This document shows, piece after piece, positions 10,823 through 24,538 of a stretch of DNA of 64,000 nt. Position 1 is the stretch's first letter; every line of letters starts with the position of its first letter. Origin of the DNA: Prillingera fragicola (Eukaryota > Basidiomycota > Tremellomycetes > Trichosporonales > Trichosporonaceae); assembly GCA_002335605.1 (NCBI GenBank), contig BEDY01000004.1, positions 186,001-250,000 on the forward strand, written 5' to 3'. A model generated the notes under the pieces. It ran no database searches and was not told the origin of the DNA. It saw only the letters and a list, made by a program, of their open reading frames with translations. A program made the position numbers and the translations under genes.

Positions 10823-12925
10823 CTAATACGCGATGTGGCTCTTTACGCCCGAGAACCATGCTGACGGGGCGCCAAATTTAGAGACATTCCCAGAAGACAC
10901 TGCTGGTTTAGCAGCGGAAAAGGACCGTTGACGCGTTGTCGCTTCCCCGGACGGCACAGGACCTTGGAAGGGCCGCGTCGATGACCAGTTCTTGGCTTGA
11001 GCTGAGGCCGGCGTCGTGTCCGGTGCGGCTGAGGGGTATTGACCTGTCCCCATGGCGTGAAATCCAGTTCTCGGAGGAGACGTCCCAGCCATGAGGTTTG
11101 CGCCAAGCTCGGACGAATACACGGGAGGCACGCGAGTGGGCTCAAAGTACGTCCCCGGGAAAGGAGTGTGCTGCCCTGCTGGAGCCCTGTATGGCTGCTT
11201 GCTTCTTCGAATTGCGGTGTCTGTCCTCTCCTCTGAGGCCTGGCGCCTCGCACTGTCCACAGCGCGGAGCAGCCACACTGTGAGGGCTTGGGGCACGTTT
11301 GGGTCTGCGCTGCGGCGGCTCATCCTCGAGCTGACCGTCGCGCGAGTGTAGCGAGGGTTCTGGCTGTCAGCATGCGAGTATAACAACTAGTACTGAACTT
11401 ACCAACTTGCCAAACACCCAGTTGTTCAGATTGGTCACTGCAAAGTAACGGACGTGGTGCTGCAAGCACTCATCAAATACCTGGCCGGTTAACAATAGCA
11501 AGGTCGGCCGGCACACTCACTTGAGCTTGAAGCATGTTTGCGGCAATAGCATCTTTTGACCCAGCCCAGGCATCATTCGAGTATGACCACCCGGCATCGC
11601 TTCGTGCAAACCGCTCCATCACATCACGGCCCACTTCGCTCGGCTGGCGTACGAAAATGAGCATGGCACTGGACTTGTCGTTGCCCTTGTCTACCATCAT
11701 GAGGGTACGGCACCCATCTGGTCCAGCCTTGGAAGCTCGGGCTGCTTCGTCGCTTGCAAACATGGGACGGAAGACGAAGCTGCGCGTGCCGGGGCGGAGC
11801 AAGCTGAGCGCGCTCATGACCGTGCGAAGAAGGGTACCTGTCAACCAGGCAATGGCGCCAGTCGAGGTGACCTCCGAGGCATCAAGGGTGCGGAAGCCGC
11901 TGGCTGGGAGCGCAAAGACGAGTGATCGGGAGACAATCAGTGGCATCGCCTCGACGACTGCCTCGCGCAAATCTGACCCTGGTCAGCGTCACCCATCGGC
12001 CGCACTTACGCAGAGTGACTCCACTCCGCCAGTCGGTGTCTACATCCCATCTTGTCAAGCTTCGCGCCTTGTTGCTGTTCAACATGACAGCAGTGGCCTT
12101 GGGGCCGGTGTCCCACCGCACCGTCGACGGCATTCTTGCGTCAGCGGCAGCGAGGTAGGTCAAGATATGCTCGGCTGGCTCGCGCAAGCCTTGCATGGCC
12201 GTGCCAGGCCGCGGTGGGTAGGAGCCAAAGGGCACTGGAGGGGGATACATCGGGAACCCTTTCACGGCAGTAATGGACAACCTGTCCAGCCGATCGGGCA
12301 AGCCCTTGGGTGGAAATCGTGCTACTGTTGGGTCACTGAAGACGACCTGGGGCCCGGGGTCTGCCGGCCTGACAATATCAATGGGCGTTGACCGCGAGTG
12401 CCGGTGTTTTCCGGGGGTAGGCACGGGGCAGACAGATCGCATCGCTGGCCGCACATCGTTTGGCGACAGCTGCCGGTGGTTTGGTCGGCGCCGCCCCCGA
12501 TTAAAGTACTCGCACCGCACACCGCCCTTGCCGACGATCGGGTCGTGGTCGGATACTGTGAACTCGCCGTCGCTCTCGTATCCGTTGAGCTCCACGGATT
12601 CGTCCCAGCCGACGCGCCACTTTTTCCTCGCAGTGGCCCTTACAGTCGCGTCGTGGCGATCACGACTCGACTCGGACGACGTCGTTGAGGTTTGCCGCAA
12701 GGGGGGTGCTATGCTGCCAGTTGCTGCGGCGCTGCTGCTTCCCTCAGAGCTGGAGGAGCCGAGGTCGGGGACGCGATGGACGACCTTCCATGGCTCAACA
12801 TTATGAGTGGGTGGCGGAATGCTGTCAGACGTGTGGCGAACATGAATAGGCCTGGCGTCGGTTGGCGGCCGGAGAAAGCCGTCTTTCGTCTGCGCCACTG
12901 TGTAGATTCGAGGTTGGGCGGCCAT
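10823..12925 (-). CDS. Uncharacterised protein, possibly PD-(D/E)XK nuclease-like fold
   Basis: Predicted 660 residues from exons 12925-12010, 11972-11521, 11480-11403 and 11359-10823. I chose ATG 12925 (MAAQPRIYTV); the frame extends 132 bases further upstream only through a TTG. The N-terminal third is Ser/Arg-rich and probably disordered. The middle (LREAVVEAMPLIVSRSLVFALP to DAIAANMLQAQ) looks globular, and the spliced junction gives VFDECLQHHVRYFAVTNLNN followed by WVFGKLNPRYTRATVSSRM. A block like this, with an xVTNxxxWVFG core and a following PNVPQALTVWLL segment, recalls basidiomycete families I associate with a restriction-endonuclease-like fold. That is inference, not proof. Function unknown. 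Confidence 0.7.
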
Positions 12926-15118
12926 TGCTCGGTGACAAGGTGGCGTATGGAGTAGGCACAGGTTGTACCCGTCGAACTCGAGTAGTTGTGAAGATCTGTG
13001 TCGTTGCTTTGTGGGCGAATATGGGTGCGTGGGATCTTGGGTAAATGAGATCGTCAAAAACTTGTCGTGGGGATTAGTATTGAAGAAGAAGATGTAAGGA
13101 GGCGGTGAACAGTGGGAAGGCGTTCAAGACAGCTGTTGATGTCACTGAAGTATCCGTCAACTATTGTGCCACGCACGCTCTACCCAGTGGACTGACCTGG
13201 AGTGACGATCGTCGTGTCTGGTTGGGAACGGGTGGCGATTGAGTCGGATGGGGAAGCCGATGGCACACTTGATCAACAATAATCGTCTCCGGCAGGGCCT
13301 GTCGTTCACGTAATGATAGCGGAATCCAAGATGTGAGGCTCGTAAGGGTGGCGTGGCAATACAGTTGGGATGGGAGTCAAGCTGAGTACAGTGAGATCAC
13401 AAAGACGAGATCCGAGGCGAGCGGTCAAAAGACGACACACAACCGGCCCGGAATACGGTCATTATGTACACAAGCACGCATACCCATGTCGCCTGCCCCC
13501 ATGTAAGCAGTGGCGCACCGCTTATACGCGGCGCCCGTAGCTGGATTGACGGTACGTGCGCTGGTCATCTAGTCTCGGGGGCTCGAGGTATATCAACCCT
13601 AGTCAACGCCTACCCATCCCCCAAAGACGGCCGCATAAGCCGGCCCCACGCGCCTGACCCACGCAAGTGCCGCCGGCGATCTCGCCGCTGGCACTGTCAA
13701 AGAGGTCAGTGCGTGAAGCCAAGTCGCCAGTGGGCGACTTAACGTCAGGACGTGGCATCAGGACGTGAAGGCTGGTGTGTGCTGATGCCAGCTTTTCGGG
13801 TGTGGCGCACAGAAGCTTCGGCCCCACCGAAGCACGCCGTGGCGCTCGGGTTAGGACAGTTAATGAAGACGCTGGTCTGTGGGTATAAATCCGATGGTGA
13901 CGCACAAGCTTATTTGGTAAAGAATTTGTACAGCGCGGTCTGAGCATCAGTGAGGATGAGCCGCCAGTATAACCAAGCAGAATTCGGTGTGTGTCACGGA
14001 ACATACACACAACAAGATCATCAACGGGTACCTACGGATAGAACGAGTCACACATACGAGCAGTGCAGACACGGTGCGGTCTAGGTTCGACTAGAAGAAG
14101 TTTCCTGTGTGCGACGCGGAGAAAGTGAGGCCGTAGAGCACAGACCCAAAAGGACTCGGGTACACTGAGGGACGCACCCAAAAACCCCCGAGGCGACAAC
14201 CATGCGCCACTGACGTGAGCATGTCAATCACTAGATCTTCTGCCGCGCGTCAGACCTATTTATTGGTATTCAGAGTTACGGGGTCACGGAGAATGCACAG
14301 GTTTTGCGGTACTTGATGCTAACCGGGCTGCACTACGGTGCAGCCCTCGCTCACCTCGGGATCCTCGCATACCTCATCCGCAGACTGGAGAAGTATCTGA
14401 CTTAAAGAAGCTCACACCTCAGCCCCAATGATTCTTTCCCGGTCTGTCACTGCAACCAACCCTGCCTAGGGCCATGGGTTAATGGGGAGCGCTCGGGCTG
14501 AACGCGGGCATTGACCGCCGTCCATCTCGAAGCCGAAAATCTACGCCCACCCAACGGCCAGCGTTAGCATGCACGGGGCGTGGCTTTGTTTGGCGCAATG
14601 ACATGGACATTCGAGATGTTGAAGTCCACGGCCCGCGATGTTTGGTATTTCGAGTGGCGTCGGCCTGTGCGCTCGACACGGCCCGACGCCATGGGCACCG
14701 GTTATGTAGGTGCTCTGCCTTGGACATGCGCCACGGGTGTCCCCGGGGACGGAGAAGCAAGGCTGGTGGCGTTGGGTGTCACTTGATGGATAGTGTCAGT
14801 GCGTTTGTTGTTGAATCTTTTCCGGCTCTGCCCTGGCTTGGTGGCTGGGGTGGCAAAGCGTGTGCGCGTGAGTGTCGTCTGCACCATGAGCTGTTGCGAA
14901 ATGATTGAGTCAGCGTGAGTGCGTGCGGCTGGTGTACACGAGAGCTCGGAGAGCGTAGCCAGCGTTCCCCAGTCGTTCCGGTTAGCAAGCCGGTCGCGGC
15001 ATAGCGGCTGTGTCCACTGTTCATCTCGCCGTTTGTCGCAGTATGAAGCCGTCACAGAAGCCAGTTCGTCAAGGGCTGCTTACCCTGTGCATCATATCCT
15101 CTTCGTATAATCGCTCCT
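12926..15118. other. Long gene-free stretch upstream of the uncharacterised gene
   Basis: About 2.2 kb between the start of the 10.8 kb gene and the 3' end of the next minus-strand gene. No reading frame has convincing codon use or splice structure. The region holds a perfect stem with a UACG loop (14325-14346). It may contain a promoter, a 5' leader or a non-coding transcript. Confidence 0.5.
14325..14346 (+). other. Perfect 9-bp hairpin with UACG tetraloop
   Basis: GGGCTGCAC at 14325-14333, TACG loop at 14334-14337 and GTGCAGCCC at 14338-14346. As plus-strand RNA the closing pair and loop read C(UACG)G, a member of the very stable UNCG tetraloop class. The complementary strand would have a CGTA loop without that property. 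It lies in non-coding DNA. Confidence 0.8.
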
Positions 15119-16296
15119 CTACTGAAGGCTCGTGATGAGCTTGCCACGGTTACCGCCGGTGAACAAGTTGGACCAGACCTCGGGAATGCCCTTGACGTCC
15201 GACTTGCGAACATCCTCGGACTCGGTGACCTTGAGCTTGCCGTCCTTGATCCATTCGGCGAGCTGCTTGACGGCCGTGGGCCACTCCTTGAGATAGTCGA
15301 CGACGAGGAAACCCTGGATGTCGACACGGAGGGAAATGATGTGGAATGCGTTGCTAAAGTCCATCGAGCCGCCGTTGTAGGCGGAGATCCAGCCGCAGAT
15401 GGCGGCCTTGCTGTAGCGGGCCATGAGGGGAACTGCAGGCGGTTAGGTCTGTCGTGAAAGGGGTTGTGCATGACTCACGAACAGTGTTGAAGACTTCGCC
15501 GCCGACATTCTCAAACACTCGGTCAATGTAGTCCTTGCCGACGGCAGCCTTCAGGTTCTCTGCAAAGTTGGCGTCCTTGTAGTCGACGCACTCATCGGCT
15601 CCGAGCGACTTGACCCAGTCGCACTTGGCCTTGCCACCAGCGATACCAATAACCTTTTTGGCCCCGACGACCTTCTTGGCGAGCTGAACTGCCATGTTGC
15701 CAACGGCTCCAGCAGCGCCACTGATGAGAACAACGTGCTCGGGCTTGACGTCGAGAATGTCAAAGATGCCTTGGTGGGCAGTCACCGAGGACATGCCAAG
15801 GACACTGAGTGAGGCGTTGGGCATGTTGGGGAGATCACTTTGAAGGTCAGCCTTTCTCGTTTCTCATGATCCCATGGACATACATGGCATTTCCGCGGAT
15901 AGCAGCCTCGGGGACAACGGCATAGTCGTACCACCCAAAGTATCCCCAGACACGCGAGCCCTCCTTCCACTGCTCGGAGCGCGACTTGAGCACCTTGGCA
16001 ATACCACTGGCGCGCACGATGTCGCCCTTCTGTATGGGAGGGGCGTAGTGGCGCTCCTGGGAATACGTCAGCCTCGTCCACACTCAAGAAGCACAGTTTT
16101 AACATACGGGGTCGGCATCCTTCTGCATCCAGGTGCGCTGGGCAGGGTCGTTGGACAGGCTCTCGATCTGAACAAGAAGCTGGCCGTCGCCGACCTCTGG
16201 GAGGTCGCGAGTCTCATACTTGAAAGTGTCAGACTGGATCTCAGCCGTAGGAGGGTTGGCGAGAATGTAGACGTGCTGCTGGGTAGGAGTAGACAT
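15119..16296 (-). CDS. NADP-dependent alkenal/LTB4 reductase-like MDR-family oxidoreductase
   Basis: 344 residues from exons 16296-16108, 16056-15884, 15837-15479 and 15432-15119. The N-terminus (HVYILANPPTAEIQSDTFKY... and LSNDPAQRTWMQKD) and the Rossmann motif LISGAAGAVGNMAVQLAKK match zinc-independent medium-chain reductases of the prostaglandin/leukotriene B4 reductase type. Other family marks are NMPNASLSVLGMSSVTAHQG, GIAGGKAKCDWVKSLGADEC and IDRVFENVGGEV. These enzymes reduce alpha,beta-unsaturated aldehydes and ketones with NADPH in the cytosol, often for detoxification. Physiological substrate unknown. It is divergent from MET3 and may share its upstream region. Confidence 0.88.
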
Positions 16297-18948
<2,652 letters not shown>

Positions 18949-19630
18949 GCGGACGCGGGTTTGTCGTGGATACTTTTTTTTATCTCTCTCCCAGCAGCAT
19001 ATGACATAGATGATCATGTATTGTATTACCTTGTGCCTCAGAAAGAATCATAGCACGAAATGGCTTTGAGCAACGGTCGTCAACTTAATGCCAGGGACCG
19101 CACCGCGCGGACCAAGACAAATAGTCTAAACGACAACTGCACATTCGCAACCAGATTGTACACCCGTTGTCCTGCACCTGTGCCACTAAGTTGCAAGGCC
19201 GGTGAGGACAGTCACGTACTTAGGTGTCGTTCAATGTGGCGTCAGTGGCACGGAGAGCAGTTGCTGTGGGTCAACGTACAAGAGAGCGCTCAACAGTGTG
19301 CTATTCCAAGTCCTCTTTTCTCTCGGCTCAGCAATCGTCGCACCCTTTCTCCTCTCATTCGACGGTTTGAACTCGCGCACCTCGGACCACTCATGAACTG
19401 CTGATGGCGATATCCTTTTCATCAGGCCGGTACTCCTTAGAGCTCTGCTCATCCCGGCGGTTAGAATTCCCCTGTTGGCTTCCGGCGTCATGTACTGTAT
19501 CCCTGGCAAGTCAGTTCTATGTATTATCAGTCACGGCAACGTCCTGCTCCTGAACTGCTAACTGCTATCTAGATGTCCATCCATATTCCCTGATTTCACA
19601 ACACGGTTATCCAATGCGATTTAGATGTTT
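18949..19630. other. Intergenic between convergent MET3 and GCV1
   Basis: 682 bases holding the 3' UTRs of both genes. The T-rich tract and TGTATTG-like sequence after the MET3 stop (18966-19025) may serve 3' end formation. No gene is evident. Confidence 0.6.
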
Positions 19631-21026
19631 TTACTTGTAGTACTTTGCGGGGACGAAGGGCATGGGGCGGACGGTAGCCTCGCGCATCTTCTTGCGGACC
19701 TCGATCATGACCTTTGTGCCCTTCTTGTGCTGGCCGTTCTTGACGTAGCCCATGGCAATGTTGGTCGCGAGCGTGGGCGAGGGGATGCCCGAGGTGATGA
19801 CACCAATCTCCTCCTTGCCCTCTGCGTCAAAGATCTTGCAACCCTCGCGCGCGGGCGAGCCCTTGATCTCGAAACCGACACGGCGGCGCGAGGGGCCGTT
19901 GGCAATCTCCTTGAGAATGCGCGACGAGCCCGGGAAGGGGTGCGGGGTGTCGGCGGCGCGGCGGTCCTTGGCAATGACCCAGGTGAGGCCGGCCTCAACG
20001 GGGGAGATGGTCTCGTTCAGGTCGTGGCCGTAGAGGCACATGCCAGCCTCGAGACGAAGCGAGTCACGGGCGCCGAGGCCAATGAGCCAGACGTCGGGAA
20101 TGTCGGTAATCTCCTTGGTGACCGAGACGGTGCTCTCAGGGGGGATCGAGACCTCGAAGCCGTCCTCGCCAGTGTAGCCGCCACGGGCAATGTGGCACTT
20201 GACCTTGTCCTTGCCGACGTGGGCGTAGGTGCTCATGCCAAACTTGAGCGGGCTGAGATCGACATCGACGAGCGACTGGAGAGCCTCAGCCGACTTGGGG
20301 CCCTGGAGGGCAACGAGGCCGTAGCCGTCAAGAGTCTCCCACTTGACCTGCTTGTCGCTGTGAGCCTTGTTCCAGGCCTCGAGCTTCTGCTTGATGTGCG
20401 CAGTGTCCTCGGCAATGCGGCCGGCGTTGGTGACGACATACCACTTGGAGCCATCCGCGGCGTGCTTGGTGAGGATGAGGTCGTCAATGATACCTCCCTC
20501 GTCGTTGAGGAGCACCGACAGACTGGAGCCGTTCTCGGGGAGCTTGTCGAGGCCAGTGGGAGTGAGCGACATCAAAAAGTCCTGAGCACCGGGACCCGAA
20601 AAGTGGTGCTGGAGCATGTGCGAGACGTCAAAGAGACCAGCAGCCTCACGGACGTGCTTGTGGGCAGCGACTGCATGGTCAGCGAGCGCCTAAAGCCTTA
20701 GGACGTACCCTGGCCGACATCGCCGAACGAGACAGGCATGTCGTAGCCGGCAAAGGGGACCATCTTGCCGCCAGCCGCGACGTTGAAGTCGTAAAGAGGG
20801 GTGCGCTTGAGCTGCCACTGTCAGCCAATTGCCAGCACGTCATCGAGGGGTCTCCAGACTCGTGTACACTCTCCACACGAGTCTTGCTCCCACTCTCACG
20901 CGAGCTCACCTTCTCCTCTGCAGAGACGAACGCCGAGTTGGCAAAGCCACGGAGCACGAGGCGGCCAGTCGGCTTGCCAAGCTGGAGGGCCGAGACAGCG
21001 GTACGCGACGAACGAGCGAGGGCCAT
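19631..21026 (-). CDS. GCV1: Glycine cleavage system T protein (aminomethyltransferase), mitochondrial
   Basis: 421 residues from exons 21026-20910, 20817-20709 and 20670-19631. The first exon encodes a basic, Ala/Arg/Ser-rich mitochondrial presequence ([20 protein letters not shown]). The mature part has [37 protein letters not shown], [14 protein letters not shown] [27 protein letters not shown] and [18 protein letters not shown], all characteristic of T protein. It transfers the methylene group from the aminomethyl-lipoyl H protein to tetrahydrofolate, releasing ammonia, in mitochondrial glycine breakdown. The last exon is highly codon-biased. Confidence 0.97.
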
Positions 21027-21771
21027 TTTAGACTATTTGAAGGGGGATAGAGTGAGAGGAGTGGTGAGAGAGAGAAAGAGACAAACGACAACCAAGGGGG
21101 GGACGCGGTAGTCGCTATTGGGTAGATATGTAGTCGAAGTCCCAGCCATGTCCATGCGGGTACAGGTACACTGAGCGGTAGCCATGGTGGGCCGGAATCG
21201 TTGGAAAAGGGTCCGAGCTTTTCCAATTCGTCACAGGCACGGCCGTCTTATCACGGAACTTGGAATGCTTGGTTGGACATGTTTGTACGCCTCTTGGAAA
21301 CATTTGGTCGACGCTTGGAAACTGCTCTACGCCACCGTTCCGCTGTCTTCGCCCCCGTGGCCAGGATTCCCCCATCCCGTGGCCCTGGGCCCCCGACGGT
21401 TGCGACGTGGGCGAAAAGATCCGCCGCCCCCACCTTGAATGCCTAAAATCGCGTGACCGCTGGCAGTCTGCCCAGTTGCGATGTATGATGGTGCATCTCT
21501 GCTATCGTGTCGCGTGGGGGAAGAAATGAGGTGACTACTGTAGCTAAACGACGTATTAACAAGCGACTAAGACTGTGATGAAAGACCGCGGCAAAAGTGT
21601 ACAATAAGGGTATACGGGTATCGTGACAAGGATCAACTGTGTGCTGGGGCGGTAATGACGAGAGACAGACAGAGAGTCCAGTTGAGTGGAATGCGGCCGC
21701 ACTGGTGGATGACCGCAGAATGAAGACGAGTTTTAACTTTAAAAGGCTGTAGTGTGGTGCAGGGGGCTTGT
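21027..21771. other. Intergenic: GCV1 promoter and 3' flank of the PSR1-like gene
   Basis: 745 bases between two minus-strand genes. I see no domain-like reading frame and no clear regulatory motif. It should contain the GCV1 promoter at the low-coordinate end. Confidence 0.55.
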
Positions 21772-23491
21772 TCAAATGCTACCGTCGAGAACGCCGCGAA
21801 TGTCGTCGACAGTCGCGAGGTCGGTGAGGAAGGGGCACAAATCCGTAAGCTCAGTGTCGTGGGGGTCGTTGAACCAAGTAGAAACGGGGACAGCGTTGTT
21901 CGGGTGGAAAATGTACGACGCGGGCGAGTTGTCAATGATAATGGCGGTGGAAATGTCACGGCCAAGCTGCGACAGGTCCTTGACGTAGTTGCCCTTGTGG
22001 TTGTAGCAACTCTCGCGGAAGAGTCGGTGGCGCACGACGCGTCCAACATCGAGCATGTCAAGAACGGGGTCGGCGTACTACCTGGTCAGCGAGTCTTCGT
22101 CGCGCGTCATGAGTGACTCACCTTGCTCAACGAGGCGGTGAACACGACAACCTCGTAAATCTTGCCCATCTCCTGGAGGAAATGGTCGACACCGGGACGT
22201 TTTATGACGTAGACGTTGTGAGTCTGGGACTCAATCTCGACAGGGACAATGTAGTCTGCAGAGGGGAGCATCTGGTTTGTCAGCCCTTGTACGAAGCAGA
22301 CGCGCTTACCTTGAAGCTCGAGTGCAGCAACGTCTCGTCAAGGTCGAGCACCAAACACTTCCTGCCCTTGTCCTGCTCTTGAAGCACGGGCAACAACGGG
22401 GCGGGGTTGCCGTTCTGAGCTCAAGTCAGCGCACCGCTTGCCATACCGCGCGTGTCTACACACCTCGTCAATGGGGATACCGATACCGCCCTGGGCGATA
22501 AGCCTGTCCTCTTCGTCCTCATAGTCCTCCTCGCCATAAATAATCTCCTGGTGTCCCGACTCGTCGACGGCATCCGAGTCACTGAGGTCCGTGTACCCGC
22601 CGCTGGTGTCCGTCTTCTGGGCGTGGGTGTCGGCGTGGGGCAAGTGATGCTCGGACTCGCTGCGATGCAACATGTGTTGATGAATGATTTCGGAACCAGA
22701 ACCGGGAGCCTGGACAGCACCGGATGTAAGGCCAGCCGTCTGCGCAGTCAGTGAAATGTCACATTCGCACGGGTGTTTGGGAGAGGAACACAACTGACCT
22801 CTTCCAAGGGAGGGGTGGTGGGCTCCCTTGACGGGACAACCACACTGCTGTTCGCGCCGTCTGGGGTGGAAGCGCCCTCCATTTTAGCGGCAGCGATACC
22901 AGTGTTTACAGAGGGGTTGGCCGGGGTGGTAGAAGAAAGTGTCGAGACTTCCTTGGTCTGAGCAGCACCGGTGGCGTTGGGCTTGGCCGGGTCCGCCTTG
23001 TTCGCCAGCGACGAACCAGCCGGCTTGACGGTAGCGTTGGCAGGCGGGGCTGCCTTGTTAGGAGGCGCATCCTCAAAGTCATCCGACGACATGCAACCCA
23101 GGGCAACAAAAATGCCTGCCAGACCACCACGTTTCCTGCGCTTCTTGGACGCCGGCTTGGCCGGTGCGGGCGCGCGCGTCGTCGGTGCCGAAGCGGCAGC
23201 AACGGGCTTCTTCTCGTTGGTCGTACTGGTACTAGATTTGGCAACATTCTCGGCCTTTGGGTCCTTTGTCGCCGCTGCAGCAGCGGGGGCATCCGACGCC
23301 GCCGCCGCGGCGACTGCCTTTGGCTCGGCGGTGTTGGTGTTTGCACTCATGGGCGTGGCTGCGGTCGGGTCCGCAGTAGCTGGGATTGCATCCGAAGAAG
23401 CAGCTGCAGAGACAGCCGCGACGGGTGCGGGCTGTACGTTGTCGGCAACGGGGTTAGGGCTTGTTGGCGCCTGGCCAGCAATCGTTGTCAT
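21772..23491 (-). CDS. PSR1: HAD-family CTD-like protein phosphatase, PSR1/SCP type
   Basis: 509 residues from exons 23491-22799, 22739-22464, 22414-22310, 22271-22122 and 22077-21772. The C-terminal NIF/FCP1 homology domain begins [19 protein letters not shown] with the catalytic DLDET signature, continues with [20 protein letters not shown] and ends with [20 protein letters not shown]. Such phosphatases (yeast Psr1/Psr2, animal SCPs) dephosphorylate Ser/Thr; yeast Psr1 acts at the plasma membrane in sodium stress response. The N-terminal 300 residues are Ala/Ser/Thr-rich and low in complexity, with a basic patch ([20 protein letters not shown]) that could aid membrane association. The assignment to the PSR rather than another small CTD phosphatase group rests on this layout. 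Confidence 0.88.
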
Positions 23492-24538
23492 TGCCTCGTC
23501 AAGTGGGACGAGGGGGTTGGTGATGGATGCGGTTTATGAGGAGAGGGAGGGGGAGGCGCCGTGCGTGACGAGGCCGTTGCGATAGGGTGGGTTGGAACGA
23601 GCGTGAGAGTGGATGTAGTGTGCGAGATGGGGATGCAAGTTTGATGGAATAGTGTTGACGGTAGGGGGAATCAGTGTGTTGATGGGTTGGCCAGCCGGGG
23701 AGTGGGTGGGCTGGCTGGGCAGTGTGGTCGGTGGCCAGGCGGGGGAGGGATGTTGGCTGGCAGGCGCTGGTCACTGGCTGCGGTCCGTTTTGGCTGGGCG
23801 GGCTGGCTGCTGTAGGGGGAAGGATCTGAGGCTGGTACGAGTAGGGTACGCAAGCAGTCACTCTGGTCCTGACAGTCTGCTGCCTGGCTCTAGACTTTTT
23901 AGGATCCTGGATATTGATTCCTTTTCTGTAGCCCAAAGCAGTCGACCCGCACTTCTCAATCCAACACACCACGGCCAGGCTGTACTACCACTACTACTGA
24001 ACGCAGCATGGGTCATGCAGCTGCAGCTGCAAAAACCATGGGACCCCGGCGTCTTTCTCTCTCCGTCGCACTGCCTGCACCCACCCGAGCAGCCCCTTTA
24101 CCCCTGCCGCACACACGGACCGCGTCAATTTGCCTCCGCCTGTACCATTTCAAGCTCAGGCTCACATGTTGCTGTCCCTGAAAATCCGACGCCTCTTCTT
24201 AATTTCTGGATTGGGCAAGCTGCCAAAGGGTACTCGGCTCGGCCCGGCTCGAGAAGGCACCACTCTCGTCCTGGTGACAGATGATATTTTCTACTCTTTG
24301 GATCCGGGCATTCAGAGCTTTGAGCGCAACGCACCTTGACACGCGGGCAGTCCATATGCTGCCGCGCCGTATGTGCCGGCAAACCTACCGAGAACCAGCT
24401 TGTCAGTCAGGCACGGTGTCGGCGTAGCTAGCTAGCTGAGCTGTTCAAGCTCGCAACGACATCGTAACACAAAACATGACATCCTAGCCAAGGCAGTCCC
24501 TCGATCCCGTAATGATCTACACGTCTCAAATCTATCCT
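23492..24538. other. Intergenic: upstream region of the PSR1-like gene and SDA1 3' flank
   Basis: 1047 bases. The part near 23680-23830 is G-rich on the plus strand with many GGCTGG/GGGTGGG elements, and 24427-24437 has a short (TAGC)n tract. No convincing gene. It should carry a long promoter or leader for the phosphatase gene. Confidence 0.5.

Noticed and set aside
12926..13057. N-terminal extension of the 10.8 kb gene
   Set aside because: The upstream frame begins with TTG, not ATG; ATG 12925 has a better context.
14078..14096. T-loop-like GGTTCGACTAG suggesting another tRNA
   Set aside because: No acceptor, D or anticodon stems can be built around it.
19625..20701. 358-codon open frame antisense to GCV1
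   Set aside because: Same codon-bias shadow; Asp/Val/Gly-rich, no family.
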